A stretch of DNA of 64,000 nucleotides. Origin: Haematococcus lacustris (Eukaryota; Chlorophyta; Chlorophyceae; Chlamydomonadales; Haematococcaceae). This document shows, one piece after another, positions 34,150 to 44,404 of the stretch. Location: contig JASKMD010000008.1 of assembly GCA_030144725.1 (NCBI GenBank), positions 15,798,782 to 15,862,781 of the forward strand. Direction: 5' to 3'. The position numbers and the translations under genes were made by a program. The notes beneath the pieces were generated by a model. It worked only from the letters and a program-made list of their open reading frames with translations. It made no database searches and was not told the origin of the DNA. The number at the start of each line of letters is the position of its first letter. Position 1 is the stretch's first letter.

Positions 34150-34560
34150 CTGGGTGTCCCTAGCAGGCCAGGTGATCAAGCGGCTGCTGCGCCCAGCCTG
34201 GAGCCAGCGGCATGTGAAGCCCGTGCCGGGCCTGGTGTAAGGCCATGAGATGCCGCCTGAACCCCCTTCCCTTGCCCAGGCCTCACCCCCCCTTGCCCAG
34301 GCCTCACCCCCCCTTGCCCAGGCCCCAACCCCCCTCTTCAGGCCCCACCTCCCCTTGTCCAGCCCCCACCTGCTGCACCTGGCACCAGGCCACCCCTGCC
34401 CAGTTGGCTGGTCCGGGACACCAAACCCCTGCCTCAACTTCCAGCGCATTGGGAAGAGTGTGCAATCCCTGGAGATGGCTGCTAGCAATGCCTGGCTCCT
34501 CTGCCTGCCCCTGGCAGGGACTACCAGCAGGGCAACAAGCTGGTTGATGACCGGCTACCT
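34150..34560 (+). pseudogene. TnpB/Fanzor-like relic B (C-terminal part)
   Basis: Translated pieces match the intact-looking copy just downstream in the same orientation: LLRPAWSQR at about 34175-34210, PGLV followed by a stop, a Pro-rich region expanded into a CCTTGCCCAGGCC minisatellite (about 34255-34350), then LNFQRIGKS at about 34437-34465. It is heavily decayed, and its tandem position suggests local duplication. Confidence 0.55.
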
Positions 34561-34715
34561 TAGTCCAGGCAGCGGCTGCACCGGGCTGCAGATGAGGGAG
34601 GGTAAGGGACTGAGAGGTGGTGGTCGGGCACGAAACGAAAGAGTACTTGATTACCACCATGTCACCATGTCACCATGTCAGCCACCATGTGTGTGCCTTG
34701 TATGCATGGCTGCAG

Positions 34716-35486
34716 CTGGAGGAGGAGATGGCTGAGCTGTCCATGAAGCGCCATGGGCATGCCAAGCAGCTGGTGGTGTTCTTTGGTGCAGCTACCATTG
34801 GCACTGGGGGTGGGTGGGGTGCTGACGCGGTGCTGGGAGCCTGCTGCAAGGTGGTGTGCAGGCCCAGGGGCACAGACCAGCTTCGGAGCAGGGTGGTGCT
34901 TGTGGATGAGCATTGCACCAGCCGGGTCAGCTCAGCAGTGAATGGCCAGCAGCCCTGTGAGGAGGAGCTGGACAAACTCAGTGCCACAAGGCCTGCAGGC
35001 TGGAAGCCCCCAGCAGGGCAGGTGGAACAGCGCCTGGTGCGCCCAGCCTGGAGCCAGGAGCGTGGCCAGCCAGTGCGGGGCCTGATGTGGTGCCCTGTAG
35101 TGGCCCCCCGCAAGCCCCCACAGGCCCCACGCAGCAGCCAGGCAGCCACACAGCCAGCAGCCTCAGAGCCAGGGCCCAGCACTCCCCCTCCAGCCAAGCG
35201 CAGCAAGCCGGCAGCTGAGCCCACCAAGGGCAAGGGCAAGGGCAAGGCTGCCAAAGCCAAGCCAGCCCCACAGCCAGGCAGGTGGCTGGACAGGGACTGC
35301 AATGCAGCGCTGAACATGCAGCGCATTGGGGAGAGCAGGTGGCGGCCGCTGGAGCTGTGCTACTGGCCTGATCAGGGAGCTCTGCCAGCCAAGGGCAAGG
35401 AGTACCCTGGCCTGGGCTACAAGCGGGTGCGAGACAAGCCCCCCAAGGCCCAGGAGCAGCAGCAGCAGCCTGCTGAGGCACAGTAA
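34716..35486 (+). pseudogene. TnpB/Fanzor-family C-terminal region, open frame
   Basis: The segment follows an acceptor-like CTGCAG and stays open for 256 codons. In order: QLVVFFGAATIGTGG, RVVLVDEHCTSR, RGLMWCP, a Pro/Lys-rich insert with SQAATQPAAS and KGKGKGK, then RWLDRDCNAALNMQRIGESR and YPGLGYKR, ending in a Gln-rich tail. VxxVDExxTS followed by DRDxNAAxN is the signature of the OrfB/TnpB/Fanzor zinc-ribbon plus RuvC-III region, the nuclease end of RNA-guided transposon proteins. The expected CxxC after the TS motif is replaced by VSSAVNG, and only one Cys remains in the second knuckle. RuvC-I and RuvC-II are not found upstream, so this is a fragment, a distal exon, or a diverged domesticated derivative. 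The frame's full extent is 34617-35486. Confidence 0.6.
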
Positions 35487-35592
35487 TGTGTGCCCCCTTT
35501 GTTGAGCTGTCATCAGCTTACAATCAGTGCATGTTTTGTCATGCCAACTCTACATCATAGCCCTCGGGTCAGGCAATAGTGTAGGTGGTCAA
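35487..35592 (+). other. Conserved 3' flank of TnpB/Fanzor-like copies (possible element end or guide-RNA scaffold)
   Basis: Right after the stop codon, GAGCTGTCATCAGCTT (35504-35519), GTCATGCCAACTCTA (35538-35552) and GGCAATAGTG recur in the same order downstream of relic C (minus strand, 44509 down to about 44405) and, more weakly, relic A (33479 down to about 33415). Similarity fades near GTAGGTGG in each. In TnpB and Fanzor systems the scaffold RNA comes from this position and the element end lies at its 3' boundary. The conservation is seen; the RNA role is inference. Confidence 0.35.
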
Positions 35593-35624
35593 TATCACTG
35601 TCTGAGTCCGATCTAGTTAGTGGC

Positions 35625-35709
35625 TGCTAGTGGCTGCTAGTGGCACCTAGTAGGTACTTCTGATCCGGCTCAAATGGAGGCCCTAGCGAGGGACAAGAGG
35701 GCTGCAGAT
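35625..35709 (+). repeat. Dispersed ~80-bp repeat, copy 1
   Basis: AGTGGCTGCTAGTGGC followed by GGTACTTCTGATCCGGCTCA and AATGGAGGCCCTAG; a nearly identical copy lies at 59610-59698 within a GNAT gene intron. Function unknown. Confidence 0.85.
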
Positions 35710-35825
35710 TATCGTTGGGGCTCGTTGGGATGGCTGGGCCCACCATCACCCATAAGGCATAGCAGCTGATCTAGTAGCCTTACATGCATCAAGCTCTTTT
35801 TAGTCCATCCGTATGTTGATGGCCT

Positions 35826-36346
35826 TGTCACGTGATAAGATGTTCCTAAACATGATAGTGCGCTGCAGAGGATAAGGAATGTAAGATAAGGAATGTAAGA
35901 TAGCAAACGGAATGAGTAAGGACGCCTCGACTAGCAGCAAGCAAGGCAAAGCTGATACCCGTCACCAGTATGGTGCCGGCCTTCAGATGCCGATGGCAGT
36001 GAGCTGAGAATACCTCCAGACTTGGGTGCCCGTGATTACATCGGACAGCTGGTAAGGTCTTCTAAGCTGCCGCCGCAGCATCCCAATCCACTACAAATAC
36101 CCAATCCCCATGCAACCATGTCAGAACTGTTATGCAAGTCGCAGGATACACACACCAATCCATCCACAGAAGCTAGGTCACATCAACCATCAACCACCCA
36201 TCACCATCTACCGTGATACAACCACCTGTCATGCTTGCATGGCTAGCCCATGTCACGCAAACCGCACAGTCACGCCCATGGTTGTGACAGCTGTCACGTG
36301 ATAAGATGTTCCTAAACATGATAGTGCGCTGCAGAGGATAAGGAAT
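35826..36346. repeat. 55-bp direct repeats on both sides of the 3' LTR
   Basis: The 55-bp sequence starting TGTCACGTGATAAGATG occurs at 35826-35880 and 36292-36346, offset by 466 bp. It does not border the 5' LTR. A 14-bp GTAAGATAAGGAAT duplication follows the left copy. It may mean that the true 3' LTR is longer and the 5' LTR is shortened, or that a partial tandem LTR duplication happened here. Confidence 0.75.
35892..36291 (-). repeat. 3' LTR
   Basis: Same sequence as 41392-41791. If trimmed to TG...CA ends it spans 35894-36289. The element reads on the minus strand, so this left-hand copy is the 3' LTR. Unlike the other LTR it is bordered on both sides by the same 55-bp sequence. Confidence 0.85.
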
Positions 36347-37125
36347 CCCCCCCCCAGCTGCAAGCATGTGTGATGATGACTCAGAGAAACGCAAACATGC
36401 GGCAGATGGTAGAGAGCAAACGAAGCAGCGCATAAGTATATGCATATCTTGTGATCACCTAACTAATGCACCTGTCTACCATACCAAACCCCTTGACATC
36501 ATTGGCGGCGGCCAAGTGCTAAAACCTGTGGCATGCAAGCCTCCAGGCCGGACCCATGCGGTAAAACCGCGAAAACCCTACATGGATCCTATGGCTCATT
36601 CTACTTGAGCCACTGGCCATCACCATGACATGGTGCTCACCCGCCAGCGTCGTGCCTGATGCACCCTACGCGCGGCAGCGGGTCGGCCGTAATGTAGCAT
36701 TCCTACCCCGAGTGTCCATAACCTCCTGACAAGATAACATGTGCAAGCATGTTGGGATGATTGTGGTGAATGTGATAGTTGTGTTGGGTTAGCATGAACC
36801 ACTAGACGAGTAATGTTAGAGAAAAACAAGGCATGCATGCAAGATGTATGCAAGTAGAACAGTGAGAGCAAGAAGCGACATGCGATGAGAGCGTGTATAA
36901 CGTGATGTATGATGTGCAAGGACGTGAAACGTGATGTGTGATAGCAATATGACATTGGACGATGAGGTGAATAGCAATAGTGCGACACGTGTGAAATGTG
37001 ATGAGCTATATGAGACACATGAGACACATGATGAGTTCAATAGCAACAGTGTGACAAGTTTGACATGCATGCAAACTTAACACCACCCCCCCCCACTCCT
37101 AGCCCACGCCCAACCCTATATGCCT
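36347..37125. other. 3' internal region of the LTR element
   Basis: Non-coding on the element strand apart from the ORF end. It includes an ATGTGATR-rich AT stretch (about 36890-37050) and homopolymer runs of C at 36347-36355 and 37082-37094. An 80-codon plus-strand frame at 36366-36608 (CISCDHLTNAPVYHTK) has no family I recognise. Confidence 0.5.
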
Positions 37126-40100
37126 CTACAGCTTCAGATAGGCCCCCATCACTGGCAGCTTCAACAGATGACGCTTCTGAGCCTTTGATGAGAACACCAT
37201 GACCCATCCCATCCCAGACCCCAAGCTTGGACAGGTGACGTGAAGTAGACGCTCCGCCTGCTTGAGCTGCTGGATCCAGCGGAAACGAGCGGGTGGTGCA
37301 TCTGAGAGGTAGGCATGGGGTACCAACATGCACACAAGGGAATGAGCATAGATTACCGCTAGCGGCAGCAGCAGATCCAGGACAGCAGGGTCAGGGCTGC
37401 TGATGATGGCGTCGATGGGCTGCTGCTGCAACAGTGCACGGTAGGCAGCAGGGGAAAGAGATAGATGCAGTTGTGCTGACAATGGCTGCAATTCAAGCCC
37501 CGATATGATGATGGGTGTAGTGGTGCATGGATCTAGCAGGCTGTGCATGAGGTCCAGGTTGATGACTGTGCTTGCCACACGCAGCTCTTGAGGTGTGATG
37601 CTGAAGCCGCTGCATTGTGGATGTGTTATCGTGTATGTCACGTTCGGTGTCGCAACATCAGCAAGGTGAGCAAGAGTAACTGCTGGCTGCGCAGCTGTGG
37701 CCGTGGGCAAAGCTGGATCAGGTGCTGTAGATGGTGAGCAGTGCTGGGTGGTGCTGGTGTGAGAGCTGGGCAACAGCTGTGCACCCCCCCCAGCAGCAAC
37801 AACCAGCGCATGCGACAGGGATGAGGAGGATAGGCAGCTGTGAGCATGGGCGTGCAGCAAGCTGGCATGGTGCAGGGCAGCCGCCACCGCATACAAACTC
37901 TCTGCAGCCGTGGCGTCCATGCAGTGCCCAGTGATCTGGTGGCGGTCAGCTGTAGTAAGCCCCGGTGCGGCAGTGGTGCCAACAACATAACCCAGCGCCA
38001 GCTCCCTCTCTTGGATGTTGGGTTCGCGAGTAGTGCCTTTCTTGGATGTCACACCGTTGGGCACACCATTGGGCAATTGGGTGTACTGCTCTGGCGAGTG
38101 TGCAGCAGCAGGTCCATCTGGCAACACCATGCTGATGACTGAGCATGCGATGGCAGAGGTGGGCAGATCAGGGATGGGAGGTGGCAGGCTAGTAACGATG
38201 GCCGGCAGCCAGAGCAAGAAGAGGAAAGAAAGGAACAGCCGTAAGGGAGTGAGAGTGTGCCACACCACTTCCCTGGACGAGCGTCGAGGCAACAGCGGTG
38301 ACGGCGGGGGCAAGGTCGGTGCACTTGAGCGCTGCTGCTTGGCCACATGCTGGGCTGCGGCGGTGCCCACAGCCAGGTGTTTGGCTGATCGCTGCGATGC
38401 GCTGGATGTCTGAGACGTGCGCCGAGCTGCAGGGTCTCGTGCTGAGGAGAGCACAGATTGACTGGCTGTACCTCCCCCCCTGCGGGTGGCTGGCTGAGCT
38501 GAGCTGCGCACCGACTTCACCCCTGATCCTGCTGGTATGGGTGCGTCATCGGTGGCCACCCCGCTTCTGGCACCCTCTGTGGTTGCAAGGTCACCCCCAC
38601 GGCTGACTGCGCTGGGTGTGGTGGTGCCCGCTGCCACTGGAGGTGTCCCCACATGCAAGTGCACCCCAGGGGTGTGGATCATGGCAGAAGCGGTGCCGCT
38701 GGTTGCACAGGGCTGAACCTGGCTGTGGGACACGGCAGTGCAAGCCACAAGCAGCTGGCTGCTGCCCATGGGCGCTGAGTATAGGAGGGGAAGGCAGCCT
38801 TTGGGCCCAGTGACTGGCAGTGAGTGAGAGGTGCGGATGTCTCCATGGCTGTGCAGCCGGGGGCAATAAGAGAACTGCCGGTCGTACACATCGCACACGC
38901 CCTTGGTCTGCGAGAGGAAGTTGGCTCCAAGCAGCAGGTCATAAGCAAGGGGGCTACCAGGAGGCATGACAATGGCCTCCAGGTCGTGCACCATGGCATG
39001 GGGAGTGCCATAGCTGAGACTCACGCGCAGGGTGGCAACCTGGGTGGCTAAGGCCTCTGCACCACTTGCAGTGGACAAGCGACGGCTGCAAGGGGTGAGG
39101 GGCAGGTTCAGCGCGGCTGCACACTCATGCGAAATGAGGCAGCTGTCACTGCCCCCGTCCAGCATGACACCCTGGAGCAGATGCAGCTGGCCCTCACTGT
39201 CAGCCACTGCACACCCTGACTGCACCGTGACGTTGGAGAAGTATGTCAGGTGCTGGTTGGGCACAGCGGTGTGGCAGGCAGCACGCACAGCGGCCGCTCG
39301 TGGAGGTTCAGCAGCGATGTGAGCAGCAGTGTCAACAGGTGCGACACTGGGCGAGAGGTGCTGCTCAATACGCGTCACACGTTGAGCAAGGTGCTGCAGC
39401 TGCACAGCCAGCTCCTGCAGGCCGGGCTGGGTGGCAAACACAGAGCCCATGGTGGGGGTGGTGGCTGGGGCAGCAGGAGGAGCAGGGGCTGCAGCCTTAG
39501 GCAGGGTGTGGGTGGCACCAGCAGGCAGGGCTGCAGACATAGGCGTGAATGGCACTGCTCTAGCTGCATTAGCTGTGATGATGCAGAAGCTGCCATGCTC
39601 AGGGTAGGAGAGGGGCTGCACCCGCGCATCCAGCGACACCCAATGCCCTGACATGTCCCATGCACCCAGCCCGGACCCCTCTGCTGACACGGTGTGGGCT
39701 CGAGCAGGACCTGACAGGCTAGGTGGAGGAGCTGCTTGCAGATGTGGATACAGCTTGAAGCAACGCTCAGGGGGATGGTAGCGCTTGTGACAGTAGCTGC
39801 AGGTGTGCTGCGCATGGGCTGGAGCAGCAGGTACATACCCCCTGTCCAGCAGAGGCGTGCGTTGCCTGGGGTCAGTGATGGCGCGCGACACCACACTGCC
39901 AGCCGTGTGTGCAGCTACGGCATGCGCTGCGCGCGGAGCACTTCCACCGATGACTCTCTGCTGCTCATGAGGTGGCATAGCCTGGAACTGCCTGCACTCA
40001 GCCAAATCATGGCCAGCATAGGGGTGAAGAGGGCAGGTCTTGGCAGGCCGCGAGCGCTGGGTCTGCATGGGCGCATGCTGCATGGGTGCACTACGCAAGG

Positions 40101-41031
40101 CAGGCTGAGGCATGGCTGCATAATCCAGCTGCATTGGTGGCGCAGCATAAGCTTGGGACATGGGCAAGGATGGCAACGGCTGTTGCATGACAGGGTGCGG
40201 CATTGGATAACCCATTTCCTGCATGGGCTGCTGCAGGTGATGTGGCATGGGCTGCTGCAAGGGCTGTGGCACGGGCTGCCGAGCACGCTCGCGTTGCGGG
40301 GGCTGAGGCAGCGCCCAAGCTTGAAGCTCAGCCAACTGCTGCCGCAACAGGAGCACCTCCTCTGACACTAGGTCCTGCTCTGCGCGTAGCGGTGGGCGAT
40401 CAGCAGTGGCAGGCACATAACGCATGCTGTCAAGCAGGTTCTCATGCGCTGCACTGACTGCATGCAAGGCAGCTCTGAAGGCGCGCTGATCCTGCCGGTC
40501 CTCTGCATCCGGCACAGCCTGGTGGAATAGGCGCACAGCCTCGTCCCTGAGCTTGGTGCGCTGCTCCTGGCGCATGGTGGGCACTTGTAGGCAATGGGAG
40601 AAGAGGTGGTTGATGGCGGTGAAGTGGGTTAGTGTGCCACGCCTGATGGCCTCATTCACAGCGCTCTCAAAGGCTGTGGCGAAAGCCTTAGCGCTGCTGC
40701 ACCCTTTGCCCCCTAGCACGAGAGCTGGGTCTAGGCCTGCCTGGTGGCTGGGTGGGTCTATCAGCTGCTCCTCCACCAGGTCTAGCAAGGCCTCTAATGC
40801 TTCTGCCCTGTCAGCCTCGTCGCCCCAGCCATCTACCAGCTGCTCATAAGCATCTGTAATGGACTGAAAGAACACGCCATCCATGGCAGAGCTGGCCAGC
40901 AGGTGATGGAACGCATTCACCGGTATGTGGAGGTTGAGGCCTAGGTACGCCCGCAGCTTGAGGCTGAAGGCTCTGAAGGCCAGCCGGGAAGTGCCTATAA
41001 GCTCTGGCACCGCCATGGTGACGAGCGCCAT
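37126..41031 (-). CDS. Retrotransposon gag-protease polyprotein
   Basis: The frame is open from 41190; 41031 is its first ATG. Residue numbers below count from the 41190 opening (1,354 codons). A helical gag-like N-terminus (about 55-290) is followed by a Gln/Pro/Met-rich linker and two zinc-knuckle-like clusters (CPLHPYAGHDLAEC near 384; CSYCHKRYHPPERC near 462). A retropepsin-like domain follows, with LDGGSDSCLIS near 675 and DLLLGANFL near 750. D-G-G replaces the usual D-(S/T)-G, but the spacing fits. Next come a hydrophobic segment (LFLSFLFLLWLPAIV, near 985) and a C-terminal domain with IISSPDPAVLDLLLPLAV (near 1260), which resembles the SPP(W/Y) motif region of N6-adenine methyltransferase-like domains. 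No polymerase is encoded. Confidence 0.8.
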   Translation of the reverse strand: MALVTMAVPELIGTSRLAFRAFSLKLRAYLGLNLHIPVNAFHHLLASSAMDGVFFQSITDAYEQLVDGWGDEADRAEALEALLDLVEEQLIDPPSHQAGLDPALVLGGKGCSSAKAFATAFESAVNEAIRRGTLTHFTAINHLFSHCLQVPTMRQEQRTKLRDEAVRLFHQAVPDAEDRQDQRAFRAALHAVSAAHENLLDSMRYVPATADRPPLRAEQDLVSEEVLLLRQQLAELQAWALPQPPQRERARQPVPQPLQQPMPHHLQQPMQEMGYPMPHPVMQQPLPSLPMSQAYAAPPMQLDYAAMPQPALRSAPMQHAPMQTQRSRPAKTCPLHPYAGHDLAECRQFQAMPPHEQQRVIGGSAPRAAHAVAAHTAGSVVSRAITDPRQRTPLLDRGYVPAAPAHAQHTCSYCHKRYHPPERCFKLYPHLQAAPPPSLSGPARAHTVSAEGSGLGAWDMSGHWVSLDARVQPLSYPEHGSFCIITANAARAVPFTPMSAALPAGATHTLPKAAAPAPPAAPATTPTMGSVFATQPGLQELAVQLQHLAQRVTRIEQHLSPSVAPVDTAAHIAAEPPRAAAVRAACHTAVPNQHLTYFSNVTVQSGCAVADSEGQLHLLQGVMLDGGSDSCLISHECAAALNLPLTPCSRRLSTASGAEALATQVATLRVSLSYGTPHAMVHDLEAIVMPPGSPLAYDLLLGANFLSQTKGVCDVYDRQFSYCPRLHSHGDIRTSHSLPVTGPKGCLPLLYSAPMGSSQLLVACTAVSHSQVQPCATSGTASAMIHTPGVHLHVGTPPVAAGTTTPSAVSRGGDLATTEGARSGVATDDAPIPAGSGVKSVRSSAQPATRRGGGTASQSVLSSARDPAARRTSQTSSASQRSAKHLAVGTAAAQHVAKQQRSSAPTLPPPSPLLPRRSSREVVWHTLTPLRLFLSFLFLLWLPAIVTSLPPPIPDLPTSAIACSVISMVLPDGPAAAHSPEQYTQLPNGVPNGVTSKKGTTREPNIQERELALGYVVGTTAAPGLTTADRHQITGHCMDATAAESLYAVAAALHHASLLHAHAHSCLSSSSLSHALVVAAGGGAQLLPSSHTSTTQHCSPSTAPDPALPTATAAQPAVTLAHLADVATPNVTYTITHPQCSGFSITPQELRVASTVINLDLMHSLLDPCTTTPIIISGLELQPLSAQLHLSLSPAAYRALLQQQPIDAIISSPDPAVLDLLLPLAVIYAHSLVCMLVPHAYLSDAPPARFRWIQQLKQAERLLHVTCPSLGSGMGWVMVFSSKAQKRHLLKLPVMGAYLKL

Positions 41032-41391
41032 GGGTTGTACTGCTCGACTGCTGCGGGTTGGGGCTGGGGCTGGTTCCTGGGGCGGTGCTGCTGCGTCGAA
41101 GACTGGGTTGTCCGTGGAGCTGTACGGTCCGTTAAGCTCCAACGGTGTGCCCAGTACAGGCGGCTGAGTTATGGCAGCCACCTCGCGCAAGCACGAATGC
41201 GGATGTAAGCGCTAGTGCACTGGGCGAACGTGTTAAAGAAACACGCACCGCGGAGCTACGGCTGGCTGCAGCCTGAACACCCCGGAGTGCCCAGGACTGC
41301 AGCCGAAGTGAAGATGCTGACGCCCAGACGTCCGTCTGTCGACAGCTGAAGGCAATTGATAACCTTCCTCCGGGGAAAAGAGCTTAGAAGA

Positions 41392-41791
41392 AATGTAAGA
41401 TAGCAAACGGAATGAGTAAGGACGCCTCGACTAGCAGCAAGCAAGGCAAAGCTGATACCCGTCACCAGTATGGTGCCGGCCTTCAGATGCCGATGGCAGT
41501 GAGCTGAGAATACCTCCAGACTTGGGTGCCCGTGATTACATCGGACAGCTGGTAAGGTCTTCTAAGCTGCCGCCGCAGCATCCCAATCCACTACAAATAC
41601 CCAATCCCCATGCAACCATGTCAGAACTGTTATGCAAGTCGCAGGATACACACACCAATCCATCCACAGAAGCTAGGTCACATCAACCATCAACCACCCA
41701 TCACCATCTACCGTGATACAACCACCTGTCATGCTTGCATGGCTAGCCCATGTCACGCAAACCGCACAGTCACGCCCATGGTTGTGACAGC
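41392..41791 (-). repeat. 5' LTR
   Basis: Same sequence as 35892-36291. About 200 bp of leader separates it from the open frame. The sequence just inside (TCTTCTAAGCTC, minus strand) is where a primer-binding site would lie; I cannot match it to a specific tRNA. Confidence 0.85.
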
Positions 41792-42638
41792 CTGCCATGG
41801 TACCCAAGTGATTGGACGGAAGGGGGTAAGGCACCATTCAAACATCATTCATTCAACACCATACATTCAAATTGCAGAGTTTACTCACATTAACACGTAT
41901 GCCACTAGCAATGCGTACTTCTGTTCTTCTTGCCAGGTCAGGAACTGCATGCGCACGACGGTGAGACGCCGAGTACATCCATGATGCGCTCACCCAGTGT
42001 GTAGCAGCGTGGTTATACTTAGACTGGGCAACCGGGGTCTGGGCAATTGTGTTCTATTTCATGTTTCGGTGCACCTAATGCACCTAGTATTTACAAAAAC
42101 AGGGACATGAAGAAGCTCGTTGTTAGGTTGTGTGCCCCCATCTGTGCGCACGCCACCGTGGAGCTGGTCTAGTTATGAGGCTCGTCAGCCCATGGCGTTG
42201 TGAGACAGGCACGCACAGGCAGTTATCACCTGGCCTCCCTGTCTTCAGCATGAATACCAAACAATGAGCATGGTTATGCATCACTTTTTAAAAGGATTGA
42301 CAAAAACATGGCATACAATGCTACCGATGCAGATCATGCTGTCTATACAGTTCTCGAAGCTAGTCTTGAGCATCAACAGAGAGGGGCCATCCTGAGAGAC
42401 CGGACTGCCTTCGTCCATGGCGATTGCAGACATGCTGAAATTACCCCACGCCCCACAGCTCCTGCCTAGCTGATTGTTTCAATGGACGGTGCACTCAAGG
42501 CACGGCTGCACAGCTGTGTCTGACTGGGGAGGCATCAGGAACACAACCTTCATTGCAGCAACTTGGTAGCCTGACATGATGATATCGAGATGACGGCAAA
42601 ATGACATGCAAGGGGGCGATGCAAGGGTGGCGACGACA
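41792..42638. other. Intergenic region downstream of the bHLH gene
   Basis: No gene recognised. It is moderately AT-richer and should contain the 3' UTR of the minus-strand bHLH gene. No strong repeat is evident. Confidence 0.5.
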
Positions 42639-44139
42639 TCAAGCAGCAGGAGGGCGCAGCATGGAGTCTTGCCTGCTGTCCATTGAGTGCATCCAGTAGG
42701 GATGCTGGGGCAGGCCGAGCCCCGGGACGTCTGCCCCTGCCGCACCCACCCCCCCTGCTGCCCCCGCTGTGCCATCTTTCAGAGCGCCATGCACTCCTGC
42801 ATAGCCCGTGTGGCCTTCCCTGCCGTGTGCTAAGGGATGCTGTGTACTGCCTGCTGCAAGGCTGGGGCTGGAGGATGCTGCAGCAGCCAAAGCCACATGC
42901 TCGCCCAACGCTGGCCCACAGCCCGTCTGCTGACTTGATGGCAGGCTGCATGCAGTGGCCATGCCATCCTGCCGCATGCCTGATGACGCATACTGCTGGC
43001 TTCCCTGTGGTGCAAGGTGCGGCTGCTGCTGCTGCTGCTGGCTGGACAGCTCTGGCTGACTAGTCATGGAGGGTGAGATTCCAGGTGACGGCAGCAGGGA
43101 GTGGCTGGGGAGACCTACTGCGGCTGCAGCAGCAGCAGCTTGCAACTGCAGGGAGTTGGCCTGGGCAGCTGCAGCCGCCGCCATGGCTGCCACCACTGCG
43201 GCATGGTGGTGAGGGTCCACCAACCCTTGTGTGGGGAGCTGGGGATGGAAGCCAGATGGGCCCGGCATGCTGGACATCCCGGACATGCCGCTGGGTGGCA
43301 GTTGCATTCCGCCCATCCCTTGCATGGCATTGGGGGGCATTTGCATGCCTGCAAACATCAGATCCCGAATCCACATCACACTATACACACATGTGTGCAT
43401 GCTTCAACAAAAGCCAGACATGCTCCTTGATCGTGCATAAGATGCGACGGGGTCTTGTGCCAGACAGCTCACAGCAAACAAGCCCACCTGGCTGCATCAT
43501 GCCCATTGACATGCCACCATGCTGCATCATCAGGCTCTGTTGGTAGAGCTGCTGCCCCTTTTCACGCTCAAGTTGGCTGACACGCTGCTCCAGGAACTTG
43601 TTCAGTTGGGACAGCTGATTGTTCTCCACCCGCATCTGGGTGATGTGCTTGATTGCATCAGCTAGAATGCTGGGCTTGTCAGACTTGGGATCCTTACTCC
43701 CTGGATCAATCAGGGTGGCAAGCTCTGAAAACCTGCACGTGAGTATGCTTCGAGGTTAACAGGGAGCTTATGTGCAGCGGGTTCGATGCTGTTGAGGTCA
43801 CCTGTCATTGATCTTCTCGCGGCGCGCCTTTTCCCTACACGCTTTACTCTTGGCAGCGCTGTCCGTCTTCGGCTTCTTGCCACTTGGCCGCGACCCAGCA
43901 GCCTCCTCGTCCGAGTCGCTATCCAGTTCGGAAACCCGCCTTCGGGTTGCCTCAGACGGCTGGCTTGGCATCGCGACATTGTCAGCTGCGCAAATGGCAG
44001 AAAAGGTTGCCTGGTCGAGAGCAGGGAAGTCTAACGGAGGAAAGGCCGCGCCGTCCACCAGGTAGTCTGACAGGGATACAGCAGCTGCGGCTGCGGACAC
44101 CTCTGCGCTCCAGGTGCAACCCGGGCCAGAGGATGCCAT
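42639..44139 (-). CDS. bHLH transcription factor, plant group IVb/IVc-like (ILR3/bHLH104 type)
   Basis: Three exons (44139-43802, 43732-43488, 43348-42639), GT-AG and in phase, give 430 residues. The start chosen is the ATG whose product begins MASSGPG; the frame is open further upstream. An acidic linker (ELDSDSDEEA) and a basic KKPKTD patch precede the bHLH (about 98-150): basic region KACREKARREKINDR, helix 1 FSELATLIDPG, loop, helix 2 KPSILADAIKHITQM, then a leucine-zipper-like coil. KACREK..RREKINDRF plus SDKPSILADAI closely resembles the land-plant ILR3/bHLH104/bHLH115 and bHLH121 group, regulators of iron deficiency. The C-terminus is Met/Gly-, Ala- and Gln-rich, likely a disordered activation region. 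Iron function is inferred. Confidence 0.87.
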
Positions 44140-44404
44140 TGGCAGAGGTGCAACCCGCGCAGCTGCTAAAGAAGACAACAGAGAAGCAGCAGCTGTAAAG
44201 TTTACAGCAACAGTGGCCAGAGATGAAAATTGAAAACGTAACCATGGGGCGGCGTTGCAGCCTGGTCCTGGTTCCTGGCGTTGGCAGCCCCCTAGTCCCT
44301 CACTAGGGCTTCCATTTAAGCCGGACCACTGGGGACCACTAGCGGGACCACTCCAGTAGTTGGGGGGAGTACACCCAATGCACATGGACATGGTGCATGA
44401 GTGC

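Larger units (their letters stand above)
35892..41791 (-). mobile_element. LTR retrotransposon with identical LTRs, no visible RT or integrase
   Basis: Two 400-bp direct repeats, with no difference found by eye, bracket a long minus-strand ORF encoding gag-like, zinc-knuckle and aspartic-protease regions. Identity of the LTRs implies recent insertion. A (G)9 tract (36347-36355 read on the minus strand) lies near the 3' LTR and may be the polypurine tract. I found no reverse transcriptase, RNase H or integrase motif in the 5.1-kb interior, so the element is probably mobilised by a partner. Matching short target-site duplications were not apparent at the outer borders. Confidence 0.85.
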
